A DNA stretch of 64,000 bases from Schlegelella_A sp031360885 (lineage in GTDB: Bacteria; Pseudomonadota; Gammaproteobacteria; Burkholderiales; Burkholderiaceae_C): NCBI GenBank assembly GCA_031360885.1, contig JANMCC010000197.1, forward strand, positions 9,223 through 73,222. Reading direction: 5' to 3'. The notes beneath the pieces are model-generated. The model saw nothing but the letters and a program-made list of their open reading frames with translations, was not told where the DNA came from and made no database searches. This document shows, in pieces, positions 25,115 to 33,181 of the stretch. How positions within the stretch are numbered: the first letter of the stretch is position 1; every line of letters begins with the position of its first letter. The translations under genes were made by a program, and so were the position numbers.

Positions 25115-25992
25115 TGAGCCTCGACTTCAGCTACCGCCACCTGTACTACTTCTGGGTCGTCGGCAAGGAAGGTGGCATCACCCGCGCCGCAGACCGGCTT
25201 GGCATGGCCGTGCAGACGGTCAGCACACAGGTCCGCGAACTTGAGCGAACGCTGGGATATGCGTTGCTGAAGTCGGTGGGGCGCGGGATCGCCCTTACCG
25301 AGGCGGGCGAGGCTGCAATGCGCCAGGCCGAGCAGATATTTGCGCTCGGGGAGCAACTGCCTCAACTCGTGCGCGAAGCGGCCAGCGTGCCCAGTGTTCG
25401 ATTGACCGTGGGTGTCTCCGACGGTGTTCCGAAGCTGGTGGTGAAGGCACTGCTACAGCCAGCGCTGGAGCAGCCGCACCTGCGCTTGCTCTGTCACGAG
25501 GGGGAGTTCGACGACCTGCTGGCCGATCTCGCGCTGCACCGGGTGGACGTTGTGTTGTCGGACCGCGCAGCGGTGTCCAGCGCCACTTTGAAGGTTCACA
25601 GCCATCCGCTCGGCTCCTCGGAACTTGCCTGGTATGCGCCGCCCGCGCTGGCGGCCGCCGCCAAACGGGGGTTCCCGCGGTCTCTGGCCAAGGTCCCTGT
25701 GCTCTTGCCGACCACTCACGCCGCAGCACGCGGCCTGCTGGATCAATGGTTCGAGCATCAGGGCGTGCGACCCAACACCGTAGGCGAGTTCGAGGACAGT
25801 GCGCTCTTGAAGACCTTTGGCGCCGGCGGCATGGGCGTATTTCCCGCCGTGAGTCTTGTTCACGAGGACTTGATCAAGGGTTACGGCGTCAAACTCATAG
25901 GAACCTGCGAAGGCGTCGAGGAGCGATTCTTTGCCATCGCGGCACATCGAAAGGTCCAGCACCCCTTGGTCCAGCGGCTGCTGAAGGGCTGA
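25114..25992 (+). CDS. LysR-family regulator (NhaR-like)
   Basis: A 292-residue LysR-type regulator. The DNA-binding domain begins 'FSYRHLYYFWVVGKEGGI' then 'GMAVQTVSTQVRELERTLG', closely like NhaR and like the LysR protein at 20421. The rest is the effector domain, ending 'QHPLVQRLLKG'. NhaR responds to Na+ and alkaline pH in E. coli, so the divergent run of membrane and stress genes (HPF-like to PsiE) is a plausible target. The start is the only reasonable ATG. The upstream region is 92 bp and shared with the HPF-like gene. Confidence 0.9.
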   Translation: MSLDFSYRHLYYFWVVGKEGGITRAADRLGMAVQTVSTQVRELERTLGYALLKSVGRGIALTEAGEAAMRQAEQIFALGEQLPQLVREAASVPSVRLTVGVSDGVPKLVVKALLQPALEQPHLRLLCHEGEFDDLLADLALHRVDVVLSDRAAVSSATLKVHSHPLGSSELAWYAPPALAAAAKRGFPRSLAKVPVLLPTTHAAARGLLDQWFEHQGVRPNTVGEFEDSALLKTFGAGGMGVFPAVSLVHEDLIKGYGVKLIGTCEGVEERFFAIAAHRKVQHPLVQRLLKG

Positions 25993-26117
25993 TCGGCCGA
26001 CGATCCCGGCGACACGATCGGACGTCGATGGGTACAAGTCCGGGAAGATCCTCGTCTTCCAATGTCTCGCCCGGAATGCCTCCTCTCGCGCGCCCGGGCC
26101 GCCCGCCCTCGCGTACG

Positions 26118-26609
26118 ATGTTCGCGATGCAGGACATGCTCGCGCTCTCGGCTTCGCTTCCCGTCGTCGAGCTCGCGCCGGGAGACGTGGTCGTCCGCGA
26201 AGGCGGCTCCTCCGGCGGTCTGTGGATCCTGGTCTCGGGCGCGCTGCAGGTTCGCAAGGGCACGGTCGTGGTCAACACGGTCACGCGCCCCGGCGCGCTG
26301 ATCGGCGAGATCGCGCTGCTGCTCGACGCGGCAAACGGCGCCACCGTCGAGGCGACCGAACCGAGCGTGCTGCGCCATGCCGTCGACGGCCGGGCGCTGC
26401 TGGCCAGCGACCCGACGATCTCGCGACTGGTGGCGATCGGCCTGGCCGAGCGGCTGAACTTCGTCACGACCTACCTCGCCGACCTGAAGCAGCAGTACGG
26501 CGACGCGCCGGGCCTTTCGATGGTCAACGACGTGCTGGCGCAGCTCGCGCAGCGCCAGGCGCCGATGGCCCGGCCGGGTTCGGCGCGCGACCCCGACCCG
26601 GAGTACTGA
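26118..26609 (+). CDS. Cyclic-nucleotide-binding-domain-like protein
   Basis: A 163-residue stand-alone CNB-fold protein without a DNA-binding domain. The beta-barrel is clear: 'PGDVVVREGGSSGGLWILVSG' and the phosphate-cassette-like 'GALIGEIALLLDAANGATVEA'. The Gly-Glu of the cassette is present, but the Arg that holds the cyclic phosphate is replaced by Asn ('AANGATV' where relatives have PRAATV). So binding of cAMP or cGMP is uncertain. The ATG at 26118 is taken; 26127 is also in frame. It is convergent with a metallophosphoesterase 27 bp away, next to a cyclase-like gene. Confidence 0.75.
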   Translation: MFAMQDMLALSASLPVVELAPGDVVVREGGSSGGLWILVSGALQVRKGTVVVNTVTRPGALIGEIALLLDAANGATVEATEPSVLRHAVDGRALLASDPTISRLVAIGLAERLNFVTTYLADLKQQYGDAPGLSMVNDVLAQLAQRQAPMARPGSARDPDPEY

Positions 26610-26636
26610 GCCCCCGCCGCGGCGGTGGCCGCAGCG

Positions 26637-27386
26637 TCAGAACACGGTTCGTTCCGGCGCCCGCGCCGCCGCCAGGCTGAGGCTCTCGCTGCCCATCATC
26701 GATCGCCACGAAGCCGTTCCCTGCGCGAGATCGATCTCGACATGGCACGGCACCGGGCCGATCTGCCGGCCGGCGTTGAACACCCAGGTCGCGCCGATCC
26801 GGTCGGCCCACGATCCCTCGGGCTTGAACGGCGACTCGTGGACGTGGCCGGTGAGGACGAGGTCGGGCCGGAACGCCTCGATCCAGCCGCCGACATCGGC
26901 ATCGCCGTAGTGGCGCTTGCCGGTCCAGCAGGTCGGCGAGCCGAGCGGCGGCCAGTGATAGACCCAGACCCAGCGCTTGGGCCGGCGCAGCGCATCGGCC
27001 GCGAGCTGCGCTTCGAGGGCGGCGCGGCCGGCCGGCCCGTCCCACCACGGGCAGATCGTGACCAGCGTGTCGCCGATCGTCAGCGAATCGCCGTCGGTCG
27101 GCACGCCGCTGGCGCGGGCCTCGGCCAGCCACAGCGCCGACTGCTCGCCGCGCGCGTCGGGACCGGTGAGGTCGTGGTTGCCCGAGCCGATGACGACCCT
27201 GCCCGCCGCCTGCAGCAGCGCGAGATAGCGCCGGATGACGACCGATTGCGCGTCGAGCGAGACCGTCGAGCTGATGTCGAGCTGGTCGCCTGCGAGCACG
27301 ACGAGGTCGAAGGAAGGGGCCGAGCGCACCACCCAGTCGAGCTGGGGCAAGGTGTAGTGAAGATCGGAGACCAGCAGGATGCGCAC
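26637..27386 (-). CDS. Calcineurin-like metallophosphoesterase
   Basis: A 249-residue metallophosphoesterase. All metal-ligand motifs are in order: DLH (D8, H10), GDQLD (D34), GSGNHD (N70, H71), a later 'YHWPPLG' and 'LTGHVHESPF'. This is the class III phosphodiesterase layout of CpdA and related enzymes that hydrolyse cyclic nucleotides or other phosphate esters. It lies 10 bp downstream of the P-loop/cyclase-like gene on the same strand, so the pair is probably one operon. A cyclic nucleotide as substrate is an attractive inference from context, not shown by the sequence. Confidence 0.88.
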   Translation of the reverse strand: MRILLVSDLHYTLPQLDWVVRSAPSFDLVVLAGDQLDISSTVSLDAQSVVIRRYLALLQAAGRVVIGSGNHDLTGPDARGEQSALWLAEARASGVPTDGDSLTIGDTLVTICPWWDGPAGRAALEAQLAADALRRPKRWVWVYHWPPLGSPTCWTGKRHYGDADVGGWIEAFRPDLVLTGHVHESPFKPEGSWADRIGATWVFNAGRQIGPVPCHVEIDLAQGTASWRSMMGSESLSLAAARAPERTVF

Positions 27387-27396
27387 GACGGCGGCT

Positions 27397-29439
27397 TCAG
27401 GACTCGAGCCGGAACAGGCGCATCCAGGAATCCGGCTCCGACGATCCCTTCTTCCTGACGTTGAACAGTTCGTCGCCGCCGGGCGCGGCGATCGGCGAGG
27501 TGCGCCAGAGCGACGGCCGCTCCATGAACTGGGCGCGGAAGGCTTCGGTGGCCCAGATCTGGCCCGGCTCGACGATCGGCTCGACCCGTGCCGCGCAGAG
27601 GATCGCCTCGCCGCCGACGATCTCGGTCTTCCCGTCGGCGTCGCCCTGGCGCGTCTGCACCTCGCCGTGGTGCAGGGCGATGCGCAGGCGCGGGTGGCCG
27701 GGCGCCTGGTACACGTCGTCCATCAGGTGTCGCGCCATCTGCGCCAGGGCCACCGGATCGTCGGCGGCGATGAGCACGGCGTCGCCCGAGCACACCTCGA
27801 CGATCGCGGTCGCCGGCGTCCAGCGCAGCACCGCCTCCTCGAGGGCGCGGCGCACCGGTGCGTCCTGGCCGCTGCGCATGAAGCCCGAGAAGGCGTGGAT
27901 GTCCGCCTTCAGGACGCAGCAGGGGCGCACGTTCAGCGTCCGGTCGACCTGCAGCGTCTCCCGCCAGGGCCGGTCGTAGCCGACGACGTTGGTCCGGTCG
28001 ACGCGCTGCAGGAAGGCGGGATTGATGCGCCCGATCAGGTCGACCAGCACCGGGTGGACGAGGTAGTGCGGCGCGCGCGGCAGGGCGCCGTCGGTCTCCA
28101 GGGTCGCTTCGCCAGGCCGGAGGAACCGCTGGCGCCATTCGCCGCGCACCCGGTCGTGCTGCACGTAGCCGAGCAGGCCGACCCGGTAGAGCGCGTTCAG
28201 CGGGTCGGCGCCGGCGCCGTCGCGGCCGCTGGCGGCGACGATGGCATCGGCCTCGGCGCGGCTGACGATCTGGCCGGGAAGGTGCGGGAAGACCGCCTCG
28301 GTCTCGAGCCCGGCGACATAGGGAGCGATCTCGGCCAGGTACTCGTGCGCGATCTCGGTCGCCGAGTGATGTATCGCTTCCTTCATGCGGTACTCGTTGC
28401 GCCGCTCGTCGGGGCGCAGCGCGGCGAGGCGCTCGCCGATCGTCATCAGGTCACGCGGCCTGAGCAGCGTGTGCCGGCAGACGTACTCGAACACGTCCTC
28501 CTCCTCGCGGGTGGCGGTGTCGATGACGCTGGTCCGTCCGAAGAAGGCCTCGAGCGGCCGGCTCTTCGCCAGGTCGGGGCGGACCATGTACTCGCTTCGC
28601 ACGAGGCGCACGTTGTTGACGAAGATCTCGTGCAGGCTCTCGGGCGAATAGACGATGTCGACGGCGCTGCCGCGGTACTGCTGCGCCATCGCCGTGCGCT
28701 GCGGCAGCCGGGCGTAGGCTTCCTTCCTGATCGCCGCGAACACCTTGAGGTGGTGGTTGATGCGGCGCAGCTGGTAGGCGACCTCGACCAGGCCGAGCTG
28801 CGAGAAGTACCAGACGTTGGGCGACAGCTCGCCGGTGACGCTCGGGCTGGCCGGCCCGTCCTCGACATGCTTGTTGAAGTATTCGTCGATGCCGTCGATG
28901 AAGAGAGCCAGCGGCGCGTTGAGCGCCCTGAGGCGTGGCACGAGGTGGCCATCCGTGTCGTTGGCGGCGCGCTGCAGCTCGCTCGGCGTGAAGTCGAGCA
29001 GGCGCACGAAATGGTCGATGACGCTGTGCAGCTGCGCGTCGGCCACCAGGCCGGCGAGCTTGGGCCCGACCACCAGGTCCCGATGCGCGCCGACATGCTT
29101 GAGCACCGCCAGGGCGATGGCCGAGAGCCACAGCTTCGACCACGGCAAGGGCGAGGTCGCCAGCAAGGCGATCGCCTCGCGGCCGAAGATCTTGTCGCCG
29201 ATCGGCTTGTCGAGCAGGTTGCCGGTGGGCAGGCAGGTCGCGTTGCCCTCGCGCTGCAAGAGTACGCGCTTGGCTTTCAGGAGCAGCGTCTTGCCGAAGC
29301 CCTTGGTGCCGATGACGATGAACTTGTCGTCACGATCCGGGCTGAGGAAGCCCTCGATCTCGGGCGTGCGGTGCAACAGCGACTCGTCGAAGTCCTCGGC
29401 GACACGAATGTCGTCGGCATCCACGGTCCACGCGCGCAT
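27397..29439 (-). CDS. P-loop ATPase fused to a class III cyclase-like domain
   Basis: A 680-residue protein with two parts. The N-terminal region is a P-loop ATPase: Walker A GTKGFGKT at residues 44-51, Walker B 'LALFIDGIDEYF' around 178-188, and a helical region after it. The last about 175 residues match a class III nucleotidyl cyclase: 'VLKADIHAFSGFM' (first metal Asp), 'CSGDAVLIAAD' (second Asp), 'LRIALHHGEV' and 'GEAILCAARVEP'. The Asn expected before 'AAR' is missing (LCAAR), so activity is doubtful. The start has GGGAGGACT before MRAWTV. Function is unknown; the neighbouring phosphoesterase suggests a signalling pair. Confidence 0.8.
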   Translation of the reverse strand: MRAWTVDADDIRVAEDFDESLLHRTPEIEGFLSPDRDDKFIVIGTKGFGKTLLLKAKRVLLQREGNATCLPTGNLLDKPIGDKIFGREAIALLATSPLPWSKLWLSAIALAVLKHVGAHRDLVVGPKLAGLVADAQLHSVIDHFVRLLDFTPSELQRAANDTDGHLVPRLRALNAPLALFIDGIDEYFNKHVEDGPASPSVTGELSPNVWYFSQLGLVEVAYQLRRINHHLKVFAAIRKEAYARLPQRTAMAQQYRGSAVDIVYSPESLHEIFVNNVRLVRSEYMVRPDLAKSRPLEAFFGRTSVIDTATREEEDVFEYVCRHTLLRPRDLMTIGERLAALRPDERRNEYRMKEAIHHSATEIAHEYLAEIAPYVAGLETEAVFPHLPGQIVSRAEADAIVAASGRDGAGADPLNALYRVGLLGYVQHDRVRGEWRQRFLRPGEATLETDGALPRAPHYLVHPVLVDLIGRINPAFLQRVDRTNVVGYDRPWRETLQVDRTLNVRPCCVLKADIHAFSGFMRSGQDAPVRRALEEAVLRWTPATAIVEVCSGDAVLIAADDPVALAQMARHLMDDVYQAPGHPRLRIALHHGEVQTRQGDADGKTEIVGGEAILCAARVEPIVEPGQIWATEAFRAQFMERPSLWRTSPIAAPGGDELFNVRKKGSSEPDSWMRLFRLES

Positions 29440-29518
29440 AGTCCTCCCGTCAGCGTCCTGCGAACCAAGCATAGTGCGAAACCCGCGGGCAGAATGAAGA
29501 CGGCATGAGGAACGACCC

Positions 29519-30445
29519 GTGAGCAGCGAGCGCTCGAGCGAATTCGGCTTCGCCGCCGCGCACGACGTGCCGGTGCCCTACCTGCGGCGCGTCGCCAGCT
29601 ACTACCAGGCGCTGGGCTACGGCGCGCCGTACGAGTGGGCGCACTACGCCGAGGTGCCGTTCCGGCCGCTGGAGAAGCCCTTGTCCGCTTGCCGCGTCGC
29701 CCTGGTCACGACGGCGGCGCCGTTCAGGCCCGGCGCGGGCGACCAGGGGCCTGGGGCGCCCTACAACGCGAAGGCCAAGTTCTTCGCGGCCTACTCGGGC
29801 GACAGTGCGATCGACCCCGACCTGCGGATCTCGCACGTCGCCATCGACCGCCAGCACACCACGGCCGAAGACCCGGCGACCTACTTCCCGCTGGCCGCGC
29901 TGCGCCGCAGCGCCGCGGCCGGCCGGATCGGCTCGCTGGCGCCGCGCTTCCACGGCGCGCCCACCAACCGCAGCCATCGCACGACGCTCGCGGTCGACGC
30001 GCCCGAGATCGTGGCGCGCTGCCGGGCCGACGCGGTCGACGCCGCCGTCCTCGCTGCCAACTGCCCGGTCTGCCACCAGACCGTGAGCCTGGTGGCGCGC
30101 CTGCTCGAGCAGGCCGGAATCGCCACCGTCGTGATGGGCTGCGCCAAGGACATCGTCGAGCACGTGGGCGTGCCGCGCCTGCTGTTCTCCGACTTCCCGC
30201 TCGGCAACGCCGCCGGGCGGCCGAAGGACGAGGCGTCCCAGGCCTTCACGCTCGAGCTCGCCCTGCGCACGCTCGAGGCGGCGCCCGGGCCGCGCACCAC
30301 GGTGCAGTCGCCGCTGCGCTGGAGCGAGAACGCCGACTGGAAGCTCGACTACTGCAACATCGAGCGCCTCGCCCCCGAGGAGATCCGCCGCCGGCGGGCC
30401 GAGTTCGACGCGGCGAAGGCACAGGCGAAGGAGCTGCAGGGATGA
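29519..30445 (+). CDS. Glycine/D-proline reductase component B-like protein
   Basis: A 308-residue protein related to the selenoprotein B family (GrdB/PrdB) of amino-acid reductases. The key region is 'AANCPVCHQTVSLVARLLEQ', with Cys182 and Cys185, where anaerobic homologues carry selenocysteine. Other family parts are 'GAPYNAKAKFFAAYS', 'FHGAPTNRSHRTT' and 'PLGNAAGRPKDEASQ'. The GTG start at 29519 has a GAGGA site upstream. The partner subunits of a full reductase are absent here. Instead the stop overlaps a sugar kinase gene (ATGA), so it probably acts on a small organic acid or sugar-derived compound; this is inference. Confidence 0.7.
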   Translation: MSSERSSEFGFAAAHDVPVPYLRRVASYYQALGYGAPYEWAHYAEVPFRPLEKPLSACRVALVTTAAPFRPGAGDQGPGAPYNAKAKFFAAYSGDSAIDPDLRISHVAIDRQHTTAEDPATYFPLAALRRSAAAGRIGSLAPRFHGAPTNRSHRTTLAVDAPEIVARCRADAVDAAVLAANCPVCHQTVSLVARLLEQAGIATVVMGCAKDIVEHVGVPRLLFSDFPLGNAAGRPKDEASQAFTLELALRTLEAAPGPRTTVQSPLRWSENADWKLDYCNIERLAPEEIRRRRAEFDAAKAQAKELQG

Positions 30446-31401
30446 AGTCCGCTACGGGCGCCAGCGACATCGAGCCGGCCCTCGACATCCTCGCGTACGG
30501 CGAGCCCATGGTCGAGTTCAACCAGACCGGCGAGGGCGCCGGGCGCCTCTACCTGCAGGGCTTCGGCGGCGACAGCTCCAACTTCGCGATCGCGGCCGCC
30601 CGCCAGGGCGCGCGCGTCGGCTATTTCAGCGCCCTCGGCGACGACTCCCACGGCCGCATGCTGCGCGCCCTGTGGGACGAGGAGGGCGTGGACCAGCGCA
30701 GCGTCAAGACCGACGCCGCCGGCTTCACCGCGATCTACTTCGTCACCCACGGCCCGCAGGGCCACGAGTTTCACTTCTTTCGCAGCGGCTCGGCGGCGAG
30801 CCGGCTGACGCTGACCGACGTGCCGCGCGCGCGCATCGCCGCGGCCAGGGTGCTGCATCTCTCCGGCATCTCGCTGGCGATCTCGGCGAGCGCCTGCGAG
30901 ACGGGCTTCGCCGCGATCCAGGCCGCGCGCGAGGCCGGGGTGATGGTCTCGTTCGACACCAACCTGCGCCTCAGGCTCTGGCCCCTCGAGCGCGCGCGGG
31001 CGGTGATGCGCGACGTGATGCGGCTCGCCGACATCTGCCTGCCGAGCTACGACGACGTGCTCGACCTTACCGGCATCGTCGAGCCCGACGCCCTCGTCGA
31101 CCATTGCCTGGCGCTCGGCGCGAAGACGGTGGCGCTGAAGCTCGGCGAACGCGGCGCGATCGTCGCGGATGCGCAGCAGCGGCACCGGATCGCACCCTTC
31201 CCTTGCAAGCCGGTCGACGCCACCGGCGCGGGCGACGCGTTCGGCGGCGCCTTCGTCGCCCGCCGGGTCGCCGGCGATTCGCTGCTCGACGCCGGCCGCT
31301 ATGCCGCCGCCGCAGCGGCGTTGTCGACCGAGGGCTACGGCGCCGTCGCCCCGGTCCCGCGCGCCGCCCAGGTGCGCGCTGCGCTAGAGGCGGCGCGATG
31401 A
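30442..31401 (+). CDS. kdgK: PfkB-family sugar kinase, probable KDG kinase
   Basis: A 319-residue ribokinase-fold kinase. 'GFGGDSSNFAIAAARQGARV' carries the N-terminal PfkB signature, and 'VDATGAGDAFGGAF' the anion hole and catalytic Asp. Residues such as 'YFVTHGPQGHEFHFFRSGSAA' resemble 2-dehydro-3-deoxygluconate kinase, which phosphorylates KDG in uronate or sugar-acid breakdown. The gene overlaps the PrdB-like gene by 4 bp, and an SDR gene follows. The substrate is inferred from family resemblance and not certain; another hexonate or ketose kinase is possible. Confidence 0.78.
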   Translation: MKSATGASDIEPALDILAYGEPMVEFNQTGEGAGRLYLQGFGGDSSNFAIAAARQGARVGYFSALGDDSHGRMLRALWDEEGVDQRSVKTDAAGFTAIYFVTHGPQGHEFHFFRSGSAASRLTLTDVPRARIAAARVLHLSGISLAISASACETGFAAIQAAREAGVMVSFDTNLRLRLWPLERARAVMRDVMRLADICLPSYDDVLDLTGIVEPDALVDHCLALGAKTVALKLGERGAIVADAQQRHRIAPFPCKPVDATGAGDAFGGAFVARRVAGDSLLDAGRYAAAAAALSTEGYGAVAPVPRAAQVRAALEAAR

Positions 31402-31435
31402 GCGCTCCCGCACGGCCGCTCCGAAGGGAGCGCTC
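31400..31435. other. 10-bp perfect inverted repeat between kdgK and SDR gene
   Basis: GAGCGCTCCC at 31400-31409 is exactly complementary to GGGAGCGCTC at 31426-31435, with a 16-nt loop. It starts at the kdgK stop and lies 42 bp before the SDR start. It could be a transcription attenuator, an RNA stability hairpin or a repeat remnant. There is no T-run after it, so an intrinsic terminator is not well supported. Confidence 0.55.
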
Positions 31436-31477
31436 CTCCCGCTCGGCGGGACCGGCCGCAGGCCGGGGGGTGCACCG

Positions 31478-32185
31478 ATGAGCGCGCGCCGCGTGCTCGT
31501 GACCGGCGCCACCAGTGGCATCGGCGCCGGCATCGCCCGCGCCTTCGCGGCGTTGGGCGATTCGGTCGTCGCCACCGGCGCCACCGACGCGGAGGTCGAG
31601 GCCGCCCGCGACGTCCCGGGGATCGAAGTGCAGCGGCTCGACGTGCGCGACGGCGAGGCGGTTCTCGCGCTCGTCGCCGGGCTCGGCGAGATCGACGTCG
31701 TCGTCAACTGCGCCGGCGTGATTCGCCGCGGCGTCGAGCACGATCCGGTCGCCTTCGCCGAGACGCTCGACATCAACCTCACCGGCACGATGCGCGTCTG
31801 CAGCGCGGCCCGCGCCGGCTTGAAGGCGCGCAGCGGCTGCATCGTCAACACCGCATCGATGCTCAGCTTCTTCGGCGGCGGCCTGGTGCCCGGCTACAGC
31901 GCGAGCAAGGGAGGCGTCGCCCAGCTCACCAAGAGCCTGGCGATCGCCTATGCGGCCGACGGCATCCGCGTCAACGCGGTCGCGCCGGGCTGGATCGCGA
32001 CGCCGCTGACGCAGGCGCTGCAGGACGACCCGGTGCGCGCCGGGCCGATCCTGGCGCGAACCCCGATGGGCCGCTGGGGCACGCCGGAAGACGTCGCCGG
32101 CCCGGTGCTGTTTCTCGCCAGCGCCGCCGCGCGCTTCGTCACCGGCGTCGTCCTGCCGGTCGACGGCGGCTATCTCATCGCCTGA
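31478..32185 (+). CDS. Short-chain dehydrogenase/reductase
   Basis: A 235-residue classical SDR. The cofactor motif 'TGATSGIGAGIARAF' sits near the start, 'NCAGVIRRG' is the NNAG-type motif, Ser in 'NTASMLSFFGG' and Tyr-Lys in 'GYSASKGG' form the catalytic triad, and 'RVNAVAPGWIATPL' follows. Members include 2-dehydro-3-deoxy-gluconate or uronate dehydrogenases, which would fit the KDG kinase upstream, and 3-oxoacyl reductases. Which applies is not settled by the sequence. It follows kdgK by 76 bp, with an inverted repeat in between. Confidence 0.88.
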   Translation: MSARRVLVTGATSGIGAGIARAFAALGDSVVATGATDAEVEAARDVPGIEVQRLDVRDGEAVLALVAGLGEIDVVVNCAGVIRRGVEHDPVAFAETLDINLTGTMRVCSAARAGLKARSGCIVNTASMLSFFGGGLVPGYSASKGGVAQLTKSLAIAYAADGIRVNAVAPGWIATPLTQALQDDPVRAGPILARTPMGRWGTPEDVAGPVLFLASAAARFVTGVVLPVDGGYLIA

Positions 32186-32197
32186 AGGAGAAATTCG

Positions 32198-32686
32198 ATG
32201 ATCGTCCAGCTGCCCGGCATCCAGTCCGAGATCGCGATCCAGGCCATTCCCGAGGACGAGCGCGCCTGGGTGCCGCAGGCGCCTGAAGTCTGGTTCCGGC
32301 CGCTGCTGCTCAACACGGTGACCGGAAGCTGGTGCAACCTGCTGCGCGTGCGCCGGGCGGGCGTGCTCTCGCGCCACATCCATCCTTCCTGGGTCACCGG
32401 CTACGTGATCCGCGGCGCCTGGCGCTACCTCGAGCACGACTGGGTCGCGACCGAAGGCTCGTTCGTCTACGAGCCGCCGGGCGAGATCCACACGCTCGTG
32501 GTCGACGAGCAGGCGGGCGCCACCGAGATGATCACCTTCTTCAACATCCACGGCGCCATGGTCTACGTCGACGGCGAAGGCCAGGTCACGGGCTACGAAG
32601 ACGTGTTCACGAAGATCGCGATGTGCCGCCGCCACTATGCCGAGAACGGGCTGGGCGAAGGCTACGTCGACCAGTTCGTGCGCTAG
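32198..32686 (+). CDS. Cupin protein, dihydroxyacetophenone dioxygenase-like
   Basis: A 162-residue single-cupin protein. The first cupin motif is 'HIHPSWVTGYVIRGAWRYLE' with two His and Glu ligands, the second is 'PPGEIHTLVVDE'. Length and the start 'QSEIAIQAIPEDERAWVPQ' resemble the 2,4'-dihydroxyacetophenone dioxygenase family. A good GAAGGAG site precedes ATG. Iron binding and ring- or side-chain cleavage are family inferences; the substrate is unknown. It is 12 bp behind the SDR gene, so it likely shares its transcript and may act in the same breakdown route. Confidence 0.75.
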   Translation: MIVQLPGIQSEIAIQAIPEDERAWVPQAPEVWFRPLLLNTVTGSWCNLLRVRRAGVLSRHIHPSWVTGYVIRGAWRYLEHDWVATEGSFVYEPPGEIHTLVVDEQAGATEMITFFNIHGAMVYVDGEGQVTGYEDVFTKIAMCRRHYAENGLGEGYVDQFVR

Positions 32687-32758
32687 CGCGACAGCGACCA
32701 CGTCGAGTAGCGGCGGTCGACCTGACGGCGGCGAGGGCCGACGTGGTGCAATCGCACC

Positions 32759-33181
32759 ATGTCCGACCCCTCGTTCCTCATGGTGACCGGCGCGCCGACG
32801 CCGGTCGCGCCGTTCAGCCACGCGGTCGAATCGGATGGATGGTGCTTCGTCACCGGCCAGATGCCGACCGATCCCGAAGACGACGCGCGGCCGCTGCCGC
32901 CCGACATCGCGGGGCAGACGGTGCGGGTGATGGAGAACCTGAAGATCGTCCTCGGCGGACTGGGGCTCGGCCTCGAGCACGTGCTGCAGGCGAGGATCTA
33001 CCTGACTCGCTTCGAAGAAGACTACGCGCGCATGAACGTCGTCTACGCGAGCTACTTCCCGGCCGACCGGCGGCCGGCGCGCACCTGCATCGGCGTCACC
33101 GCGCTGGCGCGCGGCGCCCGTGTCGAGATCGACCTGCTCGCCAGGCGCCCCGGGACGACCGGGGCGGCTCCGCCTCAATAG
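32759..33181 (+). CDS. RidA-family protein
   Basis: A 140-residue RidA/YjgF-like protein. The fold is seen in 'PFSHAVESDGWCFVTGQMP', 'VMENLKIVLGGLGLGLEHV', 'ARIYLTRFEEDYARMNVVYA' and 'RPARTCIGVTALARGARVEI'. The Arg in 'RPARTCIGV' is the active-site Arg that hydrolyses enamines and imines in canonical RidA. In this subgroup (with Cys and Thr near) it is conserved, so deaminase activity is plausible. It converges on boxA with a 7-bp overlap of coding ends. Confidence 0.85.
   Translation: MSDPSFLMVTGAPTPVAPFSHAVESDGWCFVTGQMPTDPEDDARPLPPDIAGQTVRVMENLKIVLGGLGLGLEHVLQARIYLTRFEEDYARMNVVYASYFPADRRPARTCIGVTALARGARVEIDLLARRPGTTGAAPPQ

Noticed and set aside
30064..30075. Possible selenocysteine in the PrdB-like protein
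   Set aside because: The codons at the key positions are TGC (Cys), not TGA, and no SECIS-like element was looked for with success.
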